Source: Caproicibacter sp002399225 (GTDB taxonomy: Bacteria > Bacillota > Clostridia > Oscillospirales > Acutalibacteraceae). From it: a stretch of 64,000 bases of DNA. The translations under genes were made by a program, and so were the position numbers. The notes beneath the pieces are model-generated. The model made no database searches. It was given only the letters and a program-made list of their open reading frames with translations, and was not told the origin of the DNA. Shown piece by piece: positions 26,201 through 33,767 of the stretch (its first letter is position 1; each line of letters opens with the position of its first letter). The stretch covers positions 1 through 64,000 of the forward strand of contig DAIOKN010000004.1 in the NCBI GenBank assembly GCA_036756705.1. Reading direction: 5' to 3'.

Positions 26201-26826
26201 CGCTCGGCACCGTTAATCTGTCGGCCGTGGAAGAATACAAAGAGGTTTCGCAGCGCTATGAATTTATGAAGGCGCAAATCACCGATGTGGAACAGTCTGA
26301 AAATGAACTGAAGAAGCTGATCGGCGGACTGACCGGCCGGATGCAGGATCTGTTTTCGGCCCGGTTTCAACAGATTAACCGCTATTTTGCAGAAACCTTC
26401 CGTGATCTGTTCGGCGGAGGCAAAGCCGGGCTTTCGCTCAGCGATCCAAACGATGTGCTGAACTCCGGAATAGAAATTTCCGTTCAGCCGCCCGGGAAAA
26501 TCGTCTCTCATCTGGAAGCGCTTTCCGGCGGTGAGAAAGCATTGGTTGCGATCGCTCTGTATTTTGCCATCATGAAAGTCAATCCGCCGCCGTTCTGTGT
26601 GCTGGATGAAATCGAGGCCGCGCTGGATGACGTCAATGTCAGCCGCTTTGCCGTTTATCTTCGCAGGATGACGGAGCGCACGCAGTTTATCGTTATTACG
26701 CACCGCCGCGGCAGTATGGAAGAAGCCGACGTTCTGTACGGCGTAACCATGCAGGAAGAAGGCGTTTCCAAAATGCTGGAAATGCCGGCGGATGAAATCG
26801 AAGCAAAAATGGGAATGAAGCCCTGA
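23254..26826 (+). CDS. smc: Chromosome partition protein SMC
   Basis: An 1190-residue SMC ATPase organising and segregating the chromosome with ScpAB. Walker A GPNGSGKSN is at residues 31-39, two long coiled coils flank a hinge around residues 500-650 (GFLGIAAELC, GGSLTGGSRAR), and the C-terminal head has the signature LSGGEKALVAIAL near 1090 and Walker B CVLDEIEAALDD. The start is TTG 23254, giving MLLKSLELQGFKTFPD, 8 bases after GGAGGG; an ATG at 23233 is before this site. It overlaps the radical SAM gene by 35 bases and precedes ftsY. Confidence 0.96.
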   Translation: MLLKSLELQGFKTFPDRTKLTFHKGITAVVGPNGSGKSNISDAVRWVLGEQSVRALRCTKMEDVIFGGTPGRKALGFAEVTLNIDNTGRQLPYDSDSVSVTRRYYRSGESEYLINKAQVRLKDVNELFMDTGLGRDGYSMIGQGRIDAIVSARSEDRREIFEEAAGISRFRYRREESEHRLAQAEENLVRLRDILAELENRVGPLGEQAKKAKEYLALADEKKKLEISLWLRTLEESSLTLREQEDRILTAKAQYDAAEQAVAGLDAELEKVFSRSNQCSAKIDEARRESTALEEDAARKDAEVSVLQNDILHNEENKRRIQSEQEQSRLSGEELSSGIAEKQKQFRDKIEFIRAKDAELADCSAQLEKLKGSLSKTAGRMDGFTREMEQLSSQATEWKVSGMTAKASIAEIQLRLDEIHNGQKEIDSRGESLRKKEAEYLQKLEEANRRLQALGNAAQGHEIRLKARQDRQEASRRQSDGFRLDLEEHLRRARLLEDLERNLEGFSQSVKAVMREAERGALEGIHGPVSRLIHVPKEYSTAVETALGASMQNIVVGTEQDAKRAIGFLKAKNSGRATFLPLSVIKGRTLSEPGLSKSPGFLGIAAELCSCEPKYREIMNSLLGRIAVAENLDFAVQIARKFRYRFRVVTLDGQVVNPGGSLTGGSRARNSGLLSRAAEIETLKQQAKALKEKSERAAEALKSAEKETAAEETALSAAKTEVETAREERIHLDAEHRRVLSDLQSAKKSGEDLKKGETAAAERLAEQEKTARESQTKAEDLDGRMEALKAEMEKAGGSREELSARLNELTAALKQVELDRLSARKDAQSLQNSVRDLEGRKLGQKEKIDALAKEIGQVESSTAELNTRIERLGQEAEDLRRRSKEAAGKADSLSRERMELEKKSVELRASERNKSEEKEKISHELARLEERRNSLQKEYDEIISHLWEEYELTRREAEQIAEPASVPKEAQRRLSELKGKIKSLGTVNLSAVEEYKEVSQRYEFMKAQITDVEQSENELKKLIGGLTGRMQDLFSARFQQINRYFAETFRDLFGGGKAGLSLSDPNDVLNSGIEISVQPPGKIVSHLEALSGGEKALVAIALYFAIMKVNPPPFCVLDEIEAALDDVNVSRFAVYLRRMTERTQFIVITHRRGSMEEADVLYGVTMQEEGVSKMLEMPADEIEAKMGMKP

Positions 26827-26846
26827 GGGGCGGAAAGGGGAAACTG

Positions 26847-27791
26847 ATGGGCTTATTTTCAAAAATCAGAGAAGGCCTGAAAAAGACCAGGGAAAGCATG
26901 AGCGCTTCCGTTTCGGCCATGCTGAATTCCTTTGCCAAAATCGACGAGTCCCTGTTTGAAGAGCTGGAAGAGATTTTGATTATGGGGGATGTCGGCGCGG
27001 CAACAGCGGGACGCATCTGCGACGAACTCCGGCGCAAAGTCAAAGAACAGGGAGTGAAAGATCCGAACGACGTTTACGGCCTGCTCCGCTCCATCGTGGC
27101 AGAGATGCTTCGGGGCGGCGAGGAACTGAAAATCGGAACCAAGCCTTCCGTGATCCTCGTCGTCGGGGTCAATGGCGTCGGGAAGACGACTACAATCGGC
27201 AAACTGGCCGCCATGCTGAAGCAGCAGGGGAAAAAGGTCGTTCTCGGCGCGGCGGATACGTTCCGCGCCGCCGCGATCGAGCAGCTGGAATACTGGGCGC
27301 AGCGCTCCGGAGCGGAACTGATCAAGCAGACGCAGGGCAGTGATTCAGCGTCGGTGGTCTACGACTCTATCGCCGCGGCCAAGGCGCGCGCAGCGGATGT
27401 CGTCATCTGCGACACGGCCGGCCGCTTGCATAATAAAAAGAATCTGATGGAAGAACTTTCTAAAATCAACCGGGTGATTCAGCGGGAAGTTCCCGAGGCG
27501 GATCGAGAAGTCCTTCTGGTCCTGGATGCAACGACGGGACAGAATGCCGTCAATCAGGCGCGGGAGTTTCAGTCTGCCGCGGATATCACGGGGATCGTGC
27601 TGACCAAGCTGGACGGAACATCGAAGGGCGGCGTCATCTTGTCCATCCGGGAAGAACTCGGCCTGCCGATTAAATTTATCGGAGTCGGAGAAAAAATAGA
27701 CGATTTGCAGCCGTTTGACGCGGATCAGTTTGCAAGTGCGTTGTTCGAAAGGCAGGGAAAAGCGGATGAAGCTGATTCTGGCAACGCATAA
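26847..27791 (+). CDS. ftsY: Signal recognition particle receptor FtsY
   Basis: 314-residue SRP GTPase receptor at the membrane. It has the N and G domains (P-loop GVNGVGKTTTIGKLA near residue 107, CDTAGR, TKLDGTSKGG, GVGEKIDDLQPF) and almost no acidic A-domain, as is usual for Firmicutes. ATG 26847 follows AAAGGGGAAA. smc-ftsY is a conserved pair. The 3' end overlaps rdgB by 26 bases. Confidence 0.97.
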   Translation: MGLFSKIREGLKKTRESMSASVSAMLNSFAKIDESLFEELEEILIMGDVGAATAGRICDELRRKVKEQGVKDPNDVYGLLRSIVAEMLRGGEELKIGTKPSVILVVGVNGVGKTTTIGKLAAMLKQQGKKVVLGAADTFRAAAIEQLEYWAQRSGAELIKQTQGSDSASVVYDSIAAAKARAADVVICDTAGRLHNKKNLMEELSKINRVIQREVPEADREVLLVLDATTGQNAVNQAREFQSAADITGIVLTKLDGTSKGGVILSIREELGLPIKFIGVGEKIDDLQPFDADQFASALFERQGKADEADSGNA

Positions 27792-28353
27792 TTTGGGCAA
27801 AGTCGGGGAGTTTCAGCGGATTCTGTCTCCTCTTTCCGTGTCGGTCGTTACGGCGGAGCTCAGCGAAGTGGAAGAAACCGGGCGGACTTTTGCAGAAAAT
27901 GCGAGGCTCAAAGCGGAAGCCGCATGCCGGGAGACCGGGCTTCCTGCCGTTGCGGATGATTCCGGCCTTGCGGTGGACGCCTTGAATGGTGCGCCGGGCG
28001 TTTATTCGGCCCGTTACGCGGGGGAGGGGGCAAGCAGCGCCGACCGAAATCAAAAGCTGCTCCGCGCTTTGCGGGATGTTCCCGCCGAAAAGAGGGGCGC
28101 GCGATTTGTCTGCTCCATCTGCTGTGCTTTTCCAAATGGAGACAGCATCACGGCGCACGGCGAGTGCGAAGGGTCCATCGCCTTTGCCCCACGAGGCAGC
28201 GGAGGCTTCGGTTACGATCCGCTTTTTCTGGTTGGAGAAAAGTCGTTCGGAGAGCTTTCCGGAGAAGAAAAGGACCGCATCAGCCATCGCGGCCGTGCCC
28301 TGCGCGAATTTGCCGAAAAACTGAGACAATATGAGGAGCAATCAAAATGCTGA
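27766..28353 (+). CDS. rdgB: Non-canonical purine NTP pyrophosphatase, RdgB/HAM1 family
   Basis: 195 residues. The enzyme hydrolyses dITP, ITP and XTP to monophosphates, keeping deaminated purines out of nucleic acids. Motifs: ATHNLGKVGEF at the start, VADDSGLAVDALNGAPGVYS in the centre, GSGGFGYDPLF near the C-terminus. I start at ATG 27766 (MKLILATHN) inside the ftsY end; GGCAGGGAAAAGCGG upstream gives a weak ribosome site, consistent with coupling. It overlaps the next gene by 7 bases. Confidence 0.94.
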   Translation: MKLILATHNLGKVGEFQRILSPLSVSVVTAELSEVEETGRTFAENARLKAEAACRETGLPAVADDSGLAVDALNGAPGVYSARYAGEGASSADRNQKLLRALRDVPAEKRGARFVCSICCAFPNGDSITAHGECEGSIAFAPRGSGGFGYDPLFLVGEKSFGELSGEEKDRISHRGRALREFAEKLRQYEEQSKC

Positions 28354-28652
28354 CTGGAAAACAGCGCGCTTACCTGCGCTCACTTGCAAACCCGATTAAC
28401 ACGATCTTAATGGTAGGGAAGTCCGGGATCGGGGAAGATCTGATTCGACAGGCAGACGAGGCCCTGACCGCAAGAGAGCTGATCAAAGGCAGAGTTCTGG
28501 AAACTTCCCCTGTGCCCGCTCGGGAAGCGGCGAATCAAATTGCCCGGGCGACGCACTCCGAATCCGTTCAAATCATTGGTTCCCGGTTCGTTTTATACCG
28601 CGAAAATGAAAAGGATCCGAAAATAGTACTTCCCAAACCGGTGAAAAAGTAA
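28347..28652 (+). CDS. YhbY family RNA-binding protein (CRM domain)
   Basis: 101 residues forming a single CRM domain: MLTGKQRAYLRSLANPINTI, the GKSGI turn replacing the usual GKxG loop, and IGSRFVLYREN near the end. YhbY/YqeI proteins associate with pre-50S particles. The order yhbY-nadD-yqeK-rsfS matches the Bacillus yqeI-nadD-yqeK-rsfS group. ATG 28347 lies within the rdgB end. Confidence 0.92.
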   Translation: MLTGKQRAYLRSLANPINTILMVGKSGIGEDLIRQADEALTARELIKGRVLETSPVPAREAANQIARATHSESVQIIGSRFVLYRENEKDPKIVLPKPVKK

Positions 28653-28688
28653 TATGATAATAAGAATAAGGGAGTGCCGGGCAAAGCA

Positions 28689-29297
28689 ATGCAGAAGTTA
28701 GTGATTTTGGGCGGGACGTTCAATCCGGTTCACTATGGACATCTGCAGTTGCTCCGTCGTTTTGTGCAGAAGATCGGTGCGGACCGTGCTCTGCTGATCC
28801 CGACGGGCACCCCGCCACATAAGATAGCACCGGATCTGGCGCCGGGAAAAGACCGGCTTGCCATGTGCCGCCTGGCAGTGCAAAGGGACGGATTCGAAGT
28901 CAGCGACATTGAGATCAAGCGAAGCGGTCCAAGCTATACGGCGGACACTCTTCTCGCCGTGAAACGGGACAACCCCGAGTCGGAACTTTATTTTATCATG
29001 GGCGAGGATATGTTTCTGACACTGCAAGACTGGTACAAATCGGAACTGATTTATTCTCTGGCGACGATCTGCGCTGCGCCTCGGAGCGATCATGGGTGCA
29101 GGGCTCTTAAAGCCTATGCCGAAAAGATCAAAAGGCGGGGAGCGAAAACGATCATCTGTAATCTTGATTTTCTTCCGATTTCCTCCACAATGGTTCGTTC
29201 CGCCGCGTGCAGGGGAGAGAACCTGTCAACGTATGTTCCGGTTTCGGTTGCCGACTACATTTACCAACATCATCTGTACTCGGAGGAATCAAATTGA
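28689..29297 (+). CDS. nadD: Nicotinate-nucleotide adenylyltransferase
   Basis: 202 residues. NadD adenylates nicotinate mononucleotide to deamido-NAD. The nucleotidyltransferase signature GGTFNPVHYGHLQ and the ISSTMVRS motif near the C-terminus are clear. ATG 28689 gives MQKLVILGGTFNP; a GTG at 28674 is also in frame but sits directly against GGGA, so neither start has ideal spacing. Its stop overlaps the yqeK start by 4 bases. Confidence 0.95.
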   Translation: MQKLVILGGTFNPVHYGHLQLLRRFVQKIGADRALLIPTGTPPHKIAPDLAPGKDRLAMCRLAVQRDGFEVSDIEIKRSGPSYTADTLLAVKRDNPESELYFIMGEDMFLTLQDWYKSELIYSLATICAAPRSDHGCRALKAYAEKIKRRGAKTIICNLDFLPISSTMVRSAACRGENLSTYVPVSVADYIYQHHLYSEESN

Positions 29298-29863
29298 ATT
29301 TTGAGGCTTACAAAACGGCAATCCGCGGTCTGCTGGGGGACAAGCGCTATAAACATTCGCTTTGTGTTTCCCGCATGGCGGTGCATCTGGCCCACCGGTA
29401 CGGTGCGGACGAGAAAAGGGCAGAGACTGCGGGAATCCTTCACGATATTATGAAAGACCTTCCGCGGGAAGAGCAGAAAAAACTTTTGCGGAAGTATGAG
29501 CTTCCGCTGACCGAAGTAGAGCAGAATACCCCGAAGCTTTGGCATGCGATTCTCGGGGCGGAATACATTCGCAGGGAACTCGGGGTGACGGATCCCGAAA
29601 TTCTGGAAGCTGTTCGCTACCACACAACGGGGCGGGAGAATATGACGCTGCTGGATAAAATCCTGTTTGTGGCGGATTTTATTTCGGATGACAGAGATTA
29701 CCCTGGAGTAGATGAGATGCGAAAGGCAGCAAAAAACAGTCTGGAAGAGGCGATGATCGATGGGATTGCGTATACCGTGAAGGATCTTGCGGAGGCAAAG
29801 CGGCCGATTCATCCCGATACGATCGCGGCCTATAATCATACGATCTTGCAGAGTCGTTTATAA
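29294..29863 (+). CDS. yqeK: HD-domain hydrolase, YqeK family (Ap4A hydrolase type)
   Basis: 189 residues with HD-domain motifs HSLCVSRMAVHLAHRYG, GILHDIMKD (the HD pair) and a late RYHTTGRENMTLLDKILFVAD. YqeK relatives split diadenosine tetraphosphate symmetrically. TTG 29294 lies 7 bases after CGGAGG and overlaps the nadD stop; the longer frame upstream is inside nadD. Its position between nadD and rsfS is conserved across Firmicutes. Confidence 0.92.
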   Translation: MNFEAYKTAIRGLLGDKRYKHSLCVSRMAVHLAHRYGADEKRAETAGILHDIMKDLPREEQKKLLRKYELPLTEVEQNTPKLWHAILGAEYIRRELGVTDPEILEAVRYHTTGRENMTLLDKILFVADFISDDRDYPGVDEMRKAAKNSLEEAMIDGIAYTVKDLAEAKRPIHPDTIAAYNHTILQSRL

Positions 29864-29890
29864 AATACGGAATCAGAAAGGTTGTTGGGA

Positions 29891-30244
29891 ATGACGTCAC
29901 TGGAATTAGCCGTGCGGGCTGCAAAAGCGCTGGACAGCAAAAAAGCGGAGGACCTAAAAGTAATTGGGATCCGGGATGTGTCGGTCCTAGCCGATTATTT
30001 TGTTCTTGCAACCGGCACAAGCAGCACGCATGTCAAGGCACTGGCGGAGGAAACGGAATTTCAACTGGAAAAGGACGGGGTCCGGGCCAACCATAAAGAG
30101 GGCTACCGCTCCAATTCCTGGGTCCTTTTGGACTACGGGAGCGTCGTAGTTCATGTGTTTACAGAAGAATCCAGAAAATTCTATGACCTAGATCGGCTTT
30201 GGCAGGACGGTGAAACCGTGGATCTATCCAAATCTTTACATTAG
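29891..30244 (+). CDS. rsfS: Ribosomal silencing factor RsfS
   Basis: 117 residues of the RsfS/Iojap family. RsfS binds L14 on 50S subunits and blocks joining under nutrient shortage. Motifs: AVRAAKALDSKKAEDLKVI, DYFVLATGTSSTHVKAL, WVLLDYGSVVVHVFTEE, FYDLDRLW. ATG 29891 is about 10 bases after AAAGG; a TTG at 29882 is in frame. Confidence 0.95.
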   Translation: MTSLELAVRAAKALDSKKAEDLKVIGIRDVSVLADYFVLATGTSSTHVKALAEETEFQLEKDGVRANHKEGYRSNSWVLLDYGSVVVHVFTEESRKFYDLDRLWQDGETVDLSKSLH

Positions 30245-30300
30245 CTGAAACCGCAGTTTTAACTGCGCAAACGATACAAAGCTTAGGGGCGTATGAATCG

Positions 30301-32709
30301 ATGAAATATGATCATAAACAAATTGAAAAAAAATGGCAGGATCGCTGGGAAAACGCAGGGGTATTTCATGCTTCCGACAGTCATGAAAAGCCAAAATATT
30401 ATGCGCTGATCGAATTTCCTTATCCGTCCGGGCAGGGGCTTCATGTGGGGCATCCCCGCTCCTACACGGCGATGGATATCATCGCGCGCAAGCGCCGCAT
30501 GCAGGGCTACAATGTGTTGTACCCGATTGGCTGGGATGCTTTCGGACTGCCCAGTGAAAATTATGCAATCAAGAATCATGTTCATCCGGCCGTCATCACG
30601 AAAAAAAATGTGGCGCGCTTTAAAGAGCAGCTCAAATCCCTGGGTCTGTCGTTTGACTGGACCCGCGAGATTAACACGACCGATCCGGAGTATTACAAAT
30701 GGACCCAGTGGATCTTTTTACAGCTGTTTAAGCACGGACTTGCCTATAAAAAGGAAATGGCCGTAAACTGGTGCACTTCCTGCAAATGCGTTCTGGCCAA
30801 TGAAGAAGTGGTCAATGGTGTCTGCGAACGCTGCGGCAGCGAAGTAGTCCGTAAGGTGAAGTCGCAGTGGATGCTGAAAATCACCCAATATGCACAGCGC
30901 CTGATCGACGACCTTGCCCTGGTGGACTACCCGGCCCGCGTCAAATCGCAGCAGATCAACTGGATCGGCCGTTCCACAGGCGCGGAGGTTGACTTTCAAA
31001 CAACGGCGGGGGACCGCCTCAGCGTTTACACGACACGGCCCGATACGCTTTACGGCGCGACCTATATGGTCGTTTCCCCGGAACATCCGCTTCTGAAAAA
31101 ATGGAAAGACCTCATTCAAAATCCGGAGGAAGTCGCAGCTTATCAGGAAGCGGCGTCTAAAAAATCGGATTTTGAGCGCACCGAGGTTGCCAAAGACAAA
31201 ACCGGGGTTCGGCTGGAAGGGATTGAGGCGATTAATCCGGTCAACGGGGTGCAGATCCCAATCTATATTTCCGATTATGTTCTGGTCTCTTACGGAACCG
31301 GCGCCATCATGGCCGTCCCGGCGCATGATACCCGTGACTGGGAATTTGCAAAAAAGTTCCATCTTCCCATCATCGAAGTGGTCAAGGGCGGCGATGTGCA
31401 GAAAGAAGCCTTTACGGACTGTGGAACAGGAACTTTAGTCAACTCCGGAATTTTAGACGGGCTTTCCGTGGAAGAAGCGAAGAAAAAGATTATCGATGTT
31501 CTTTCTGAAAAGGGAGTTGGCCGCCCGAAGGTCAATTATAAGCTGCGCGACTGGGTGTTTTCCCGCCAGAGATACTGGGGGGAGCCGATCCCGATTGTGA
31601 AATGTCCGAAGTGCGGCTATGTGCCCGTGCCGGAAAGCGAGTTGCCAATCCGTCTGCCAAAGGTCAAATCCTATGAGCCGACCGACACCGGAGAATCTCC
31701 GCTGGCTCATATGACAGACTGGGTGAACACTACCTGCCCGCGCTGCGGAGGCCCGGCCCAGCGCGAAACCGACACCATGCCCCAGTGGGCCGGTTCCTCC
31801 TGGTATTTTCTGCGGTATACCGACCCGCACAATCCCAATGCGCTGGCTTCGCCGGAGGCGATGAAGTACTGGATGCCGGTCGACTGGTACAACGGCGGGA
31901 TGGAGCACACGACGCTTCATGTGCTGTACAGCCGTTTCTGGCATAAGTTCCTGTATGACATCGGCGTTGTGCCGACCCCGGAGCCGTACGCAAAGCGGAC
32001 CAGCCATGGCATGATCCTCGGGGAAAACGGCGAAAAAATGAGCAAATCGCGCGGCAATGTCGTGAATCCCGATGACATTGTCCAGGAATACGGCGCCGAC
32101 ACCATGCGCCTTTATGAGATGTTCATCGGCGATTTTGAGAAAGCCGCCCCATGGAACATCAATGGGATCAAAGGCTGCCGCCGCTTTGTGGAACGGTACT
32201 GGAATCTTCAGGATGTTCTCCGCGAAGGGGATAAAATCCGCCCGGAGCTGGAAGTTCCCTTCAACAAAACGATTAAAAAAGTCGGCGAAGATGTGGAGCA
32301 TCTGAAGTTCAACACGGCCATTGCCGCTTTGATGTCCCTGATCAATGATATCGCGGCGGTCGGTTCCATCACACGGGAAGAGATGCGCATTTTCACGCTC
32401 CTGCTGAATCTGTTCGCACCGCATGTCTGTGAAGAGGTTTGGTCGCGGCAGAATTTAGGAAGCGGCATGGTCTGCCAGCAGAAATGGCCGGACTACGATG
32501 CGGCAAAATGCGTGGACAAGACCGTTGAGATCGTCGTTCAAATTAATGGCAAGGTGCGGGCTCACCTGACGGTGCCGGCGGATATCTCGAAAGAAGCCGC
32601 GCTTTCTCAGGCAAAGGAGAATGCGAAAATTTCCGCGGAACTGGCAGAGAAGAGCCTGGTTAAGGAAATCTATGTTCCGCTCAAACTTGTGAACTTGGTC
32701 GTCCGGTAA
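30301..32709 (+). CDS. leuS: Leucine--tRNA ligase
   Basis: 802-residue class Ia aminoacyl-tRNA synthetase. HIGH-type motif HVGH at residues 48-51, a zinc-binding insert with CTSCK...CERCG, the CP1 editing domain (YTTRPDTLYGATY and the TGAIMAVPAHD region), and KMSKS near 578-583. Length is standard. The 56-base gap before it contains a short GCAGT/ACTGC hairpin (about 30254-30265) but no T-box anti-terminator, so tRNA-sensing control is not apparent. It ends the long co-directional block begun at trmH. Confidence 0.97.
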   Translation: MKYDHKQIEKKWQDRWENAGVFHASDSHEKPKYYALIEFPYPSGQGLHVGHPRSYTAMDIIARKRRMQGYNVLYPIGWDAFGLPSENYAIKNHVHPAVITKKNVARFKEQLKSLGLSFDWTREINTTDPEYYKWTQWIFLQLFKHGLAYKKEMAVNWCTSCKCVLANEEVVNGVCERCGSEVVRKVKSQWMLKITQYAQRLIDDLALVDYPARVKSQQINWIGRSTGAEVDFQTTAGDRLSVYTTRPDTLYGATYMVVSPEHPLLKKWKDLIQNPEEVAAYQEAASKKSDFERTEVAKDKTGVRLEGIEAINPVNGVQIPIYISDYVLVSYGTGAIMAVPAHDTRDWEFAKKFHLPIIEVVKGGDVQKEAFTDCGTGTLVNSGILDGLSVEEAKKKIIDVLSEKGVGRPKVNYKLRDWVFSRQRYWGEPIPIVKCPKCGYVPVPESELPIRLPKVKSYEPTDTGESPLAHMTDWVNTTCPRCGGPAQRETDTMPQWAGSSWYFLRYTDPHNPNALASPEAMKYWMPVDWYNGGMEHTTLHVLYSRFWHKFLYDIGVVPTPEPYAKRTSHGMILGENGEKMSKSRGNVVNPDDIVQEYGADTMRLYEMFIGDFEKAAPWNINGIKGCRRFVERYWNLQDVLREGDKIRPELEVPFNKTIKKVGEDVEHLKFNTAIAALMSLINDIAAVGSITREEMRIFTLLLNLFAPHVCEEVWSRQNLGSGMVCQQKWPDYDAAKCVDKTVEIVVQINGKVRAHLTVPADISKEAALSQAKENAKISAELAEKSLVKEIYVPLKLVNLVVR

Positions 32710-32717
32710 CGGATTTC

Positions 32718-32958
32718 TCGTCTTAGGAGGATGAGGTACCTGTCGTCAGGTCCCTGGAGAAGGCTAAAATTCAGGCGGATCTCAATGGACTAGCGAATAA
32801 AATTTCTGTATTGCCAGCTTCTGTATTTTGGCGGACAGTTCAAAATGGTAGGGCGACCTCTGTGGAAGAGCAATACTTGCCGTAGGCAAAAAACTAAAAA
32901 TGAATAGAGCTCTATTTGCGGAAAATGCACTTTGAAAAATTTTTCAAAGTGCATTTTT
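32718..32958 (+). other. Gene-free, inverted-repeat-rich stretch; possible structured RNA
   Basis: No supported gene lies here. The plus strand has nested or consecutive complementary segments: ACCTG/CAGGT (32738-32742, 32747-32751), GTATTGC/GCAATAC (32808-32814, 32870-32876), inside it TTTTG/CAAAA (32826-32830, 32841-32845), TTGCC/GGCAA (32877-32881, 32885-32889), the palindrome AATAGAGCTCTATT (32903-32916), and finally the 36-base terminator palindrome. An RNA ending at that terminator would be about 200-240 bases. No known RNA family consensus was recognised and no promoter was found downstream of leuS. Confidence 0.25.
32922..32957. terminator. 36-base perfect palindrome, bidirectional terminator
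   Basis: An 18-base arm beginning AAAATGCACTTTG at 32922 is perfectly mirrored to 32957. It has A-runs at its left end and T-runs at its right end, so it can stop transcripts from both leuS and the oppositely oriented DUF1294 gene. Confidence 0.85.
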
Positions 32959-33013
32959 GTGATAAGGGCGGTAATTGTGCCGAATATTCCCTTTTTTATC
33001 AGCTCTTTCACGG

Positions 33014-33292
33014 TTACTTTATGAGCTGTAATCCGGCATACAGAAGAAAACTTTGTACGATCATGATCGCCGGAATGCCAACCATGAATTTCGCATGTTT
33101 TGTTTTATGCTGAATCAGCAGCATCGTCAGCAGCATGGCGGGAGAACCGCCGAGCGCGGCAATCAGGAGAAGCCGGCTTTCCGGAATGCGCCATAAATGG
33201 CGTTTTGCACGGCGCTTGTCGGAGATGGTGGCGGCAGTGGCCGCAAAATTCATAATAATCAGATAGCCAATGAAATATATATAACCAGGCAA
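33014..33292 (-). CDS. DUF1294 family small membrane protein
   Basis: 92 residues, two to three hydrophobic helices. The family pattern is clear: a basic loop SDKRRAKRHLWRIPESRLL, then AALGGSPAMLL and RHKT-like QHKTKHAKF. Function is unknown; some relatives are fused to cold-shock domains, not here. I choose TTG 33292, 6 bases after AAGGGGA; the frame runs further upstream but into the zinc-ribbon gene. It follows that gene by 23 bases on the same strand. Confidence 0.75.
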   Translation of the reverse strand: MPGYIYFIGYLIIMNFAATAATISDKRRAKRHLWRIPESRLLLIAALGGSPAMLLTMLLIQHKTKHAKFMVGIPAIMIVQSFLLYAGLQLIK

Positions 33293-33315
33293 GGCTTTTC
33301 CCCTTTTGCTCTTTC

Positions 33316-33684
33316 TTAAAGCTTTGTGCCGCAGTAGGGGCAGAAACGGCAATCCGGGTTAACTTGTTTGCCACAGTTCGGACAAAATCTGCCGGAGTGT
33401 TGTCCCGCTACGCGGAAAATCCGGTCTGGATTGATAACGGCCGCCGGATCGCGCTCAATTCTTTTCCCTTCCTCACGGTCGATTTCGTAGACCGCGCCGC
33501 AGTTGGGGCAGGAGACAAAATATCGTTTCCCAAAGCGGAACAAGGGCAAAAAAAAGAAAGTGAACTGACGGTAAACGCAGGTTACCATCGCTGTCTGCTT
33601 CCTGAGGGAACAACAGGAGAAATATCCGCAGACACGGAACCCAAGATTGGTGGTTCCGCTTGTAATCCCGACGATAAAAAACAT
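33316..33684 (-). CDS. Zinc-ribbon domain protein
   Basis: 122 residues. It opens with MFFIVGITSGTTNLGF, then a hydrophobic stretch FTFFFLPLFRFGKRYFV, one knuckle CPNCGAVYEID, and a C-terminal zinc ribbon CPNCG...CRFCPYCG. This matches a common Firmicutes small zinc-ribbon family whose job is not known. The N-terminal knuckle that relatives have appears degenerate here (RVCGYFSCC). ATG 33684 has a GGGGGTGATGG site just upstream and a good promoter (33708-33736). DUF1294 follows. Confidence 0.75.
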   Translation of the reverse strand: MFFIVGITSGTTNLGFRVCGYFSCCSLRKQTAMVTCVYRQFTFFFLPLFRFGKRYFVSCPNCGAVYEIDREEGKRIERDPAAVINPDRIFRVAGQHSGRFCPNCGKQVNPDCRFCPYCGTKL

Positions 33685-33707
33685 CTTCCATCACCCCCGA
33701 GAGCCTT

Positions 33708-33736
33708 ATTTTACACGATCGCGCTGTATCTGTCAA
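33708..33736 (-). promoter_or_regulatory. Sigma-A promoter for the zinc-ribbon/DUF1294 pair
   Basis: Minus strand: TTGACA (33731-33736), 17-base spacer, TAAAAT (33708-33713), about 24 bases before ATG 33684. Confidence 0.75.
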
Positions 33737-33767
33737 ATGATTGCAGATGAGAGAAAGGATGAGAAAA

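Noticed and set aside
25690..26862. 390-codon minus-strand frame opposite smc
   Set aside because: Phe/Arg/Gln-rich antisense of the coiled-coil region; no family match.
30245..30300. T-box leader before leuS
   Set aside because: Only 56 bases with a small hairpin; no room for specifier loop, T-box sequence or terminator.
32731..32793. 20-codon frame MRYLSSGPWRRL... after leuS with AGGAGG next to its ATG
   Set aside because: The ribosome site touches the ATG (no spacing) and the bases form a hairpin; more likely part of an RNA structure.
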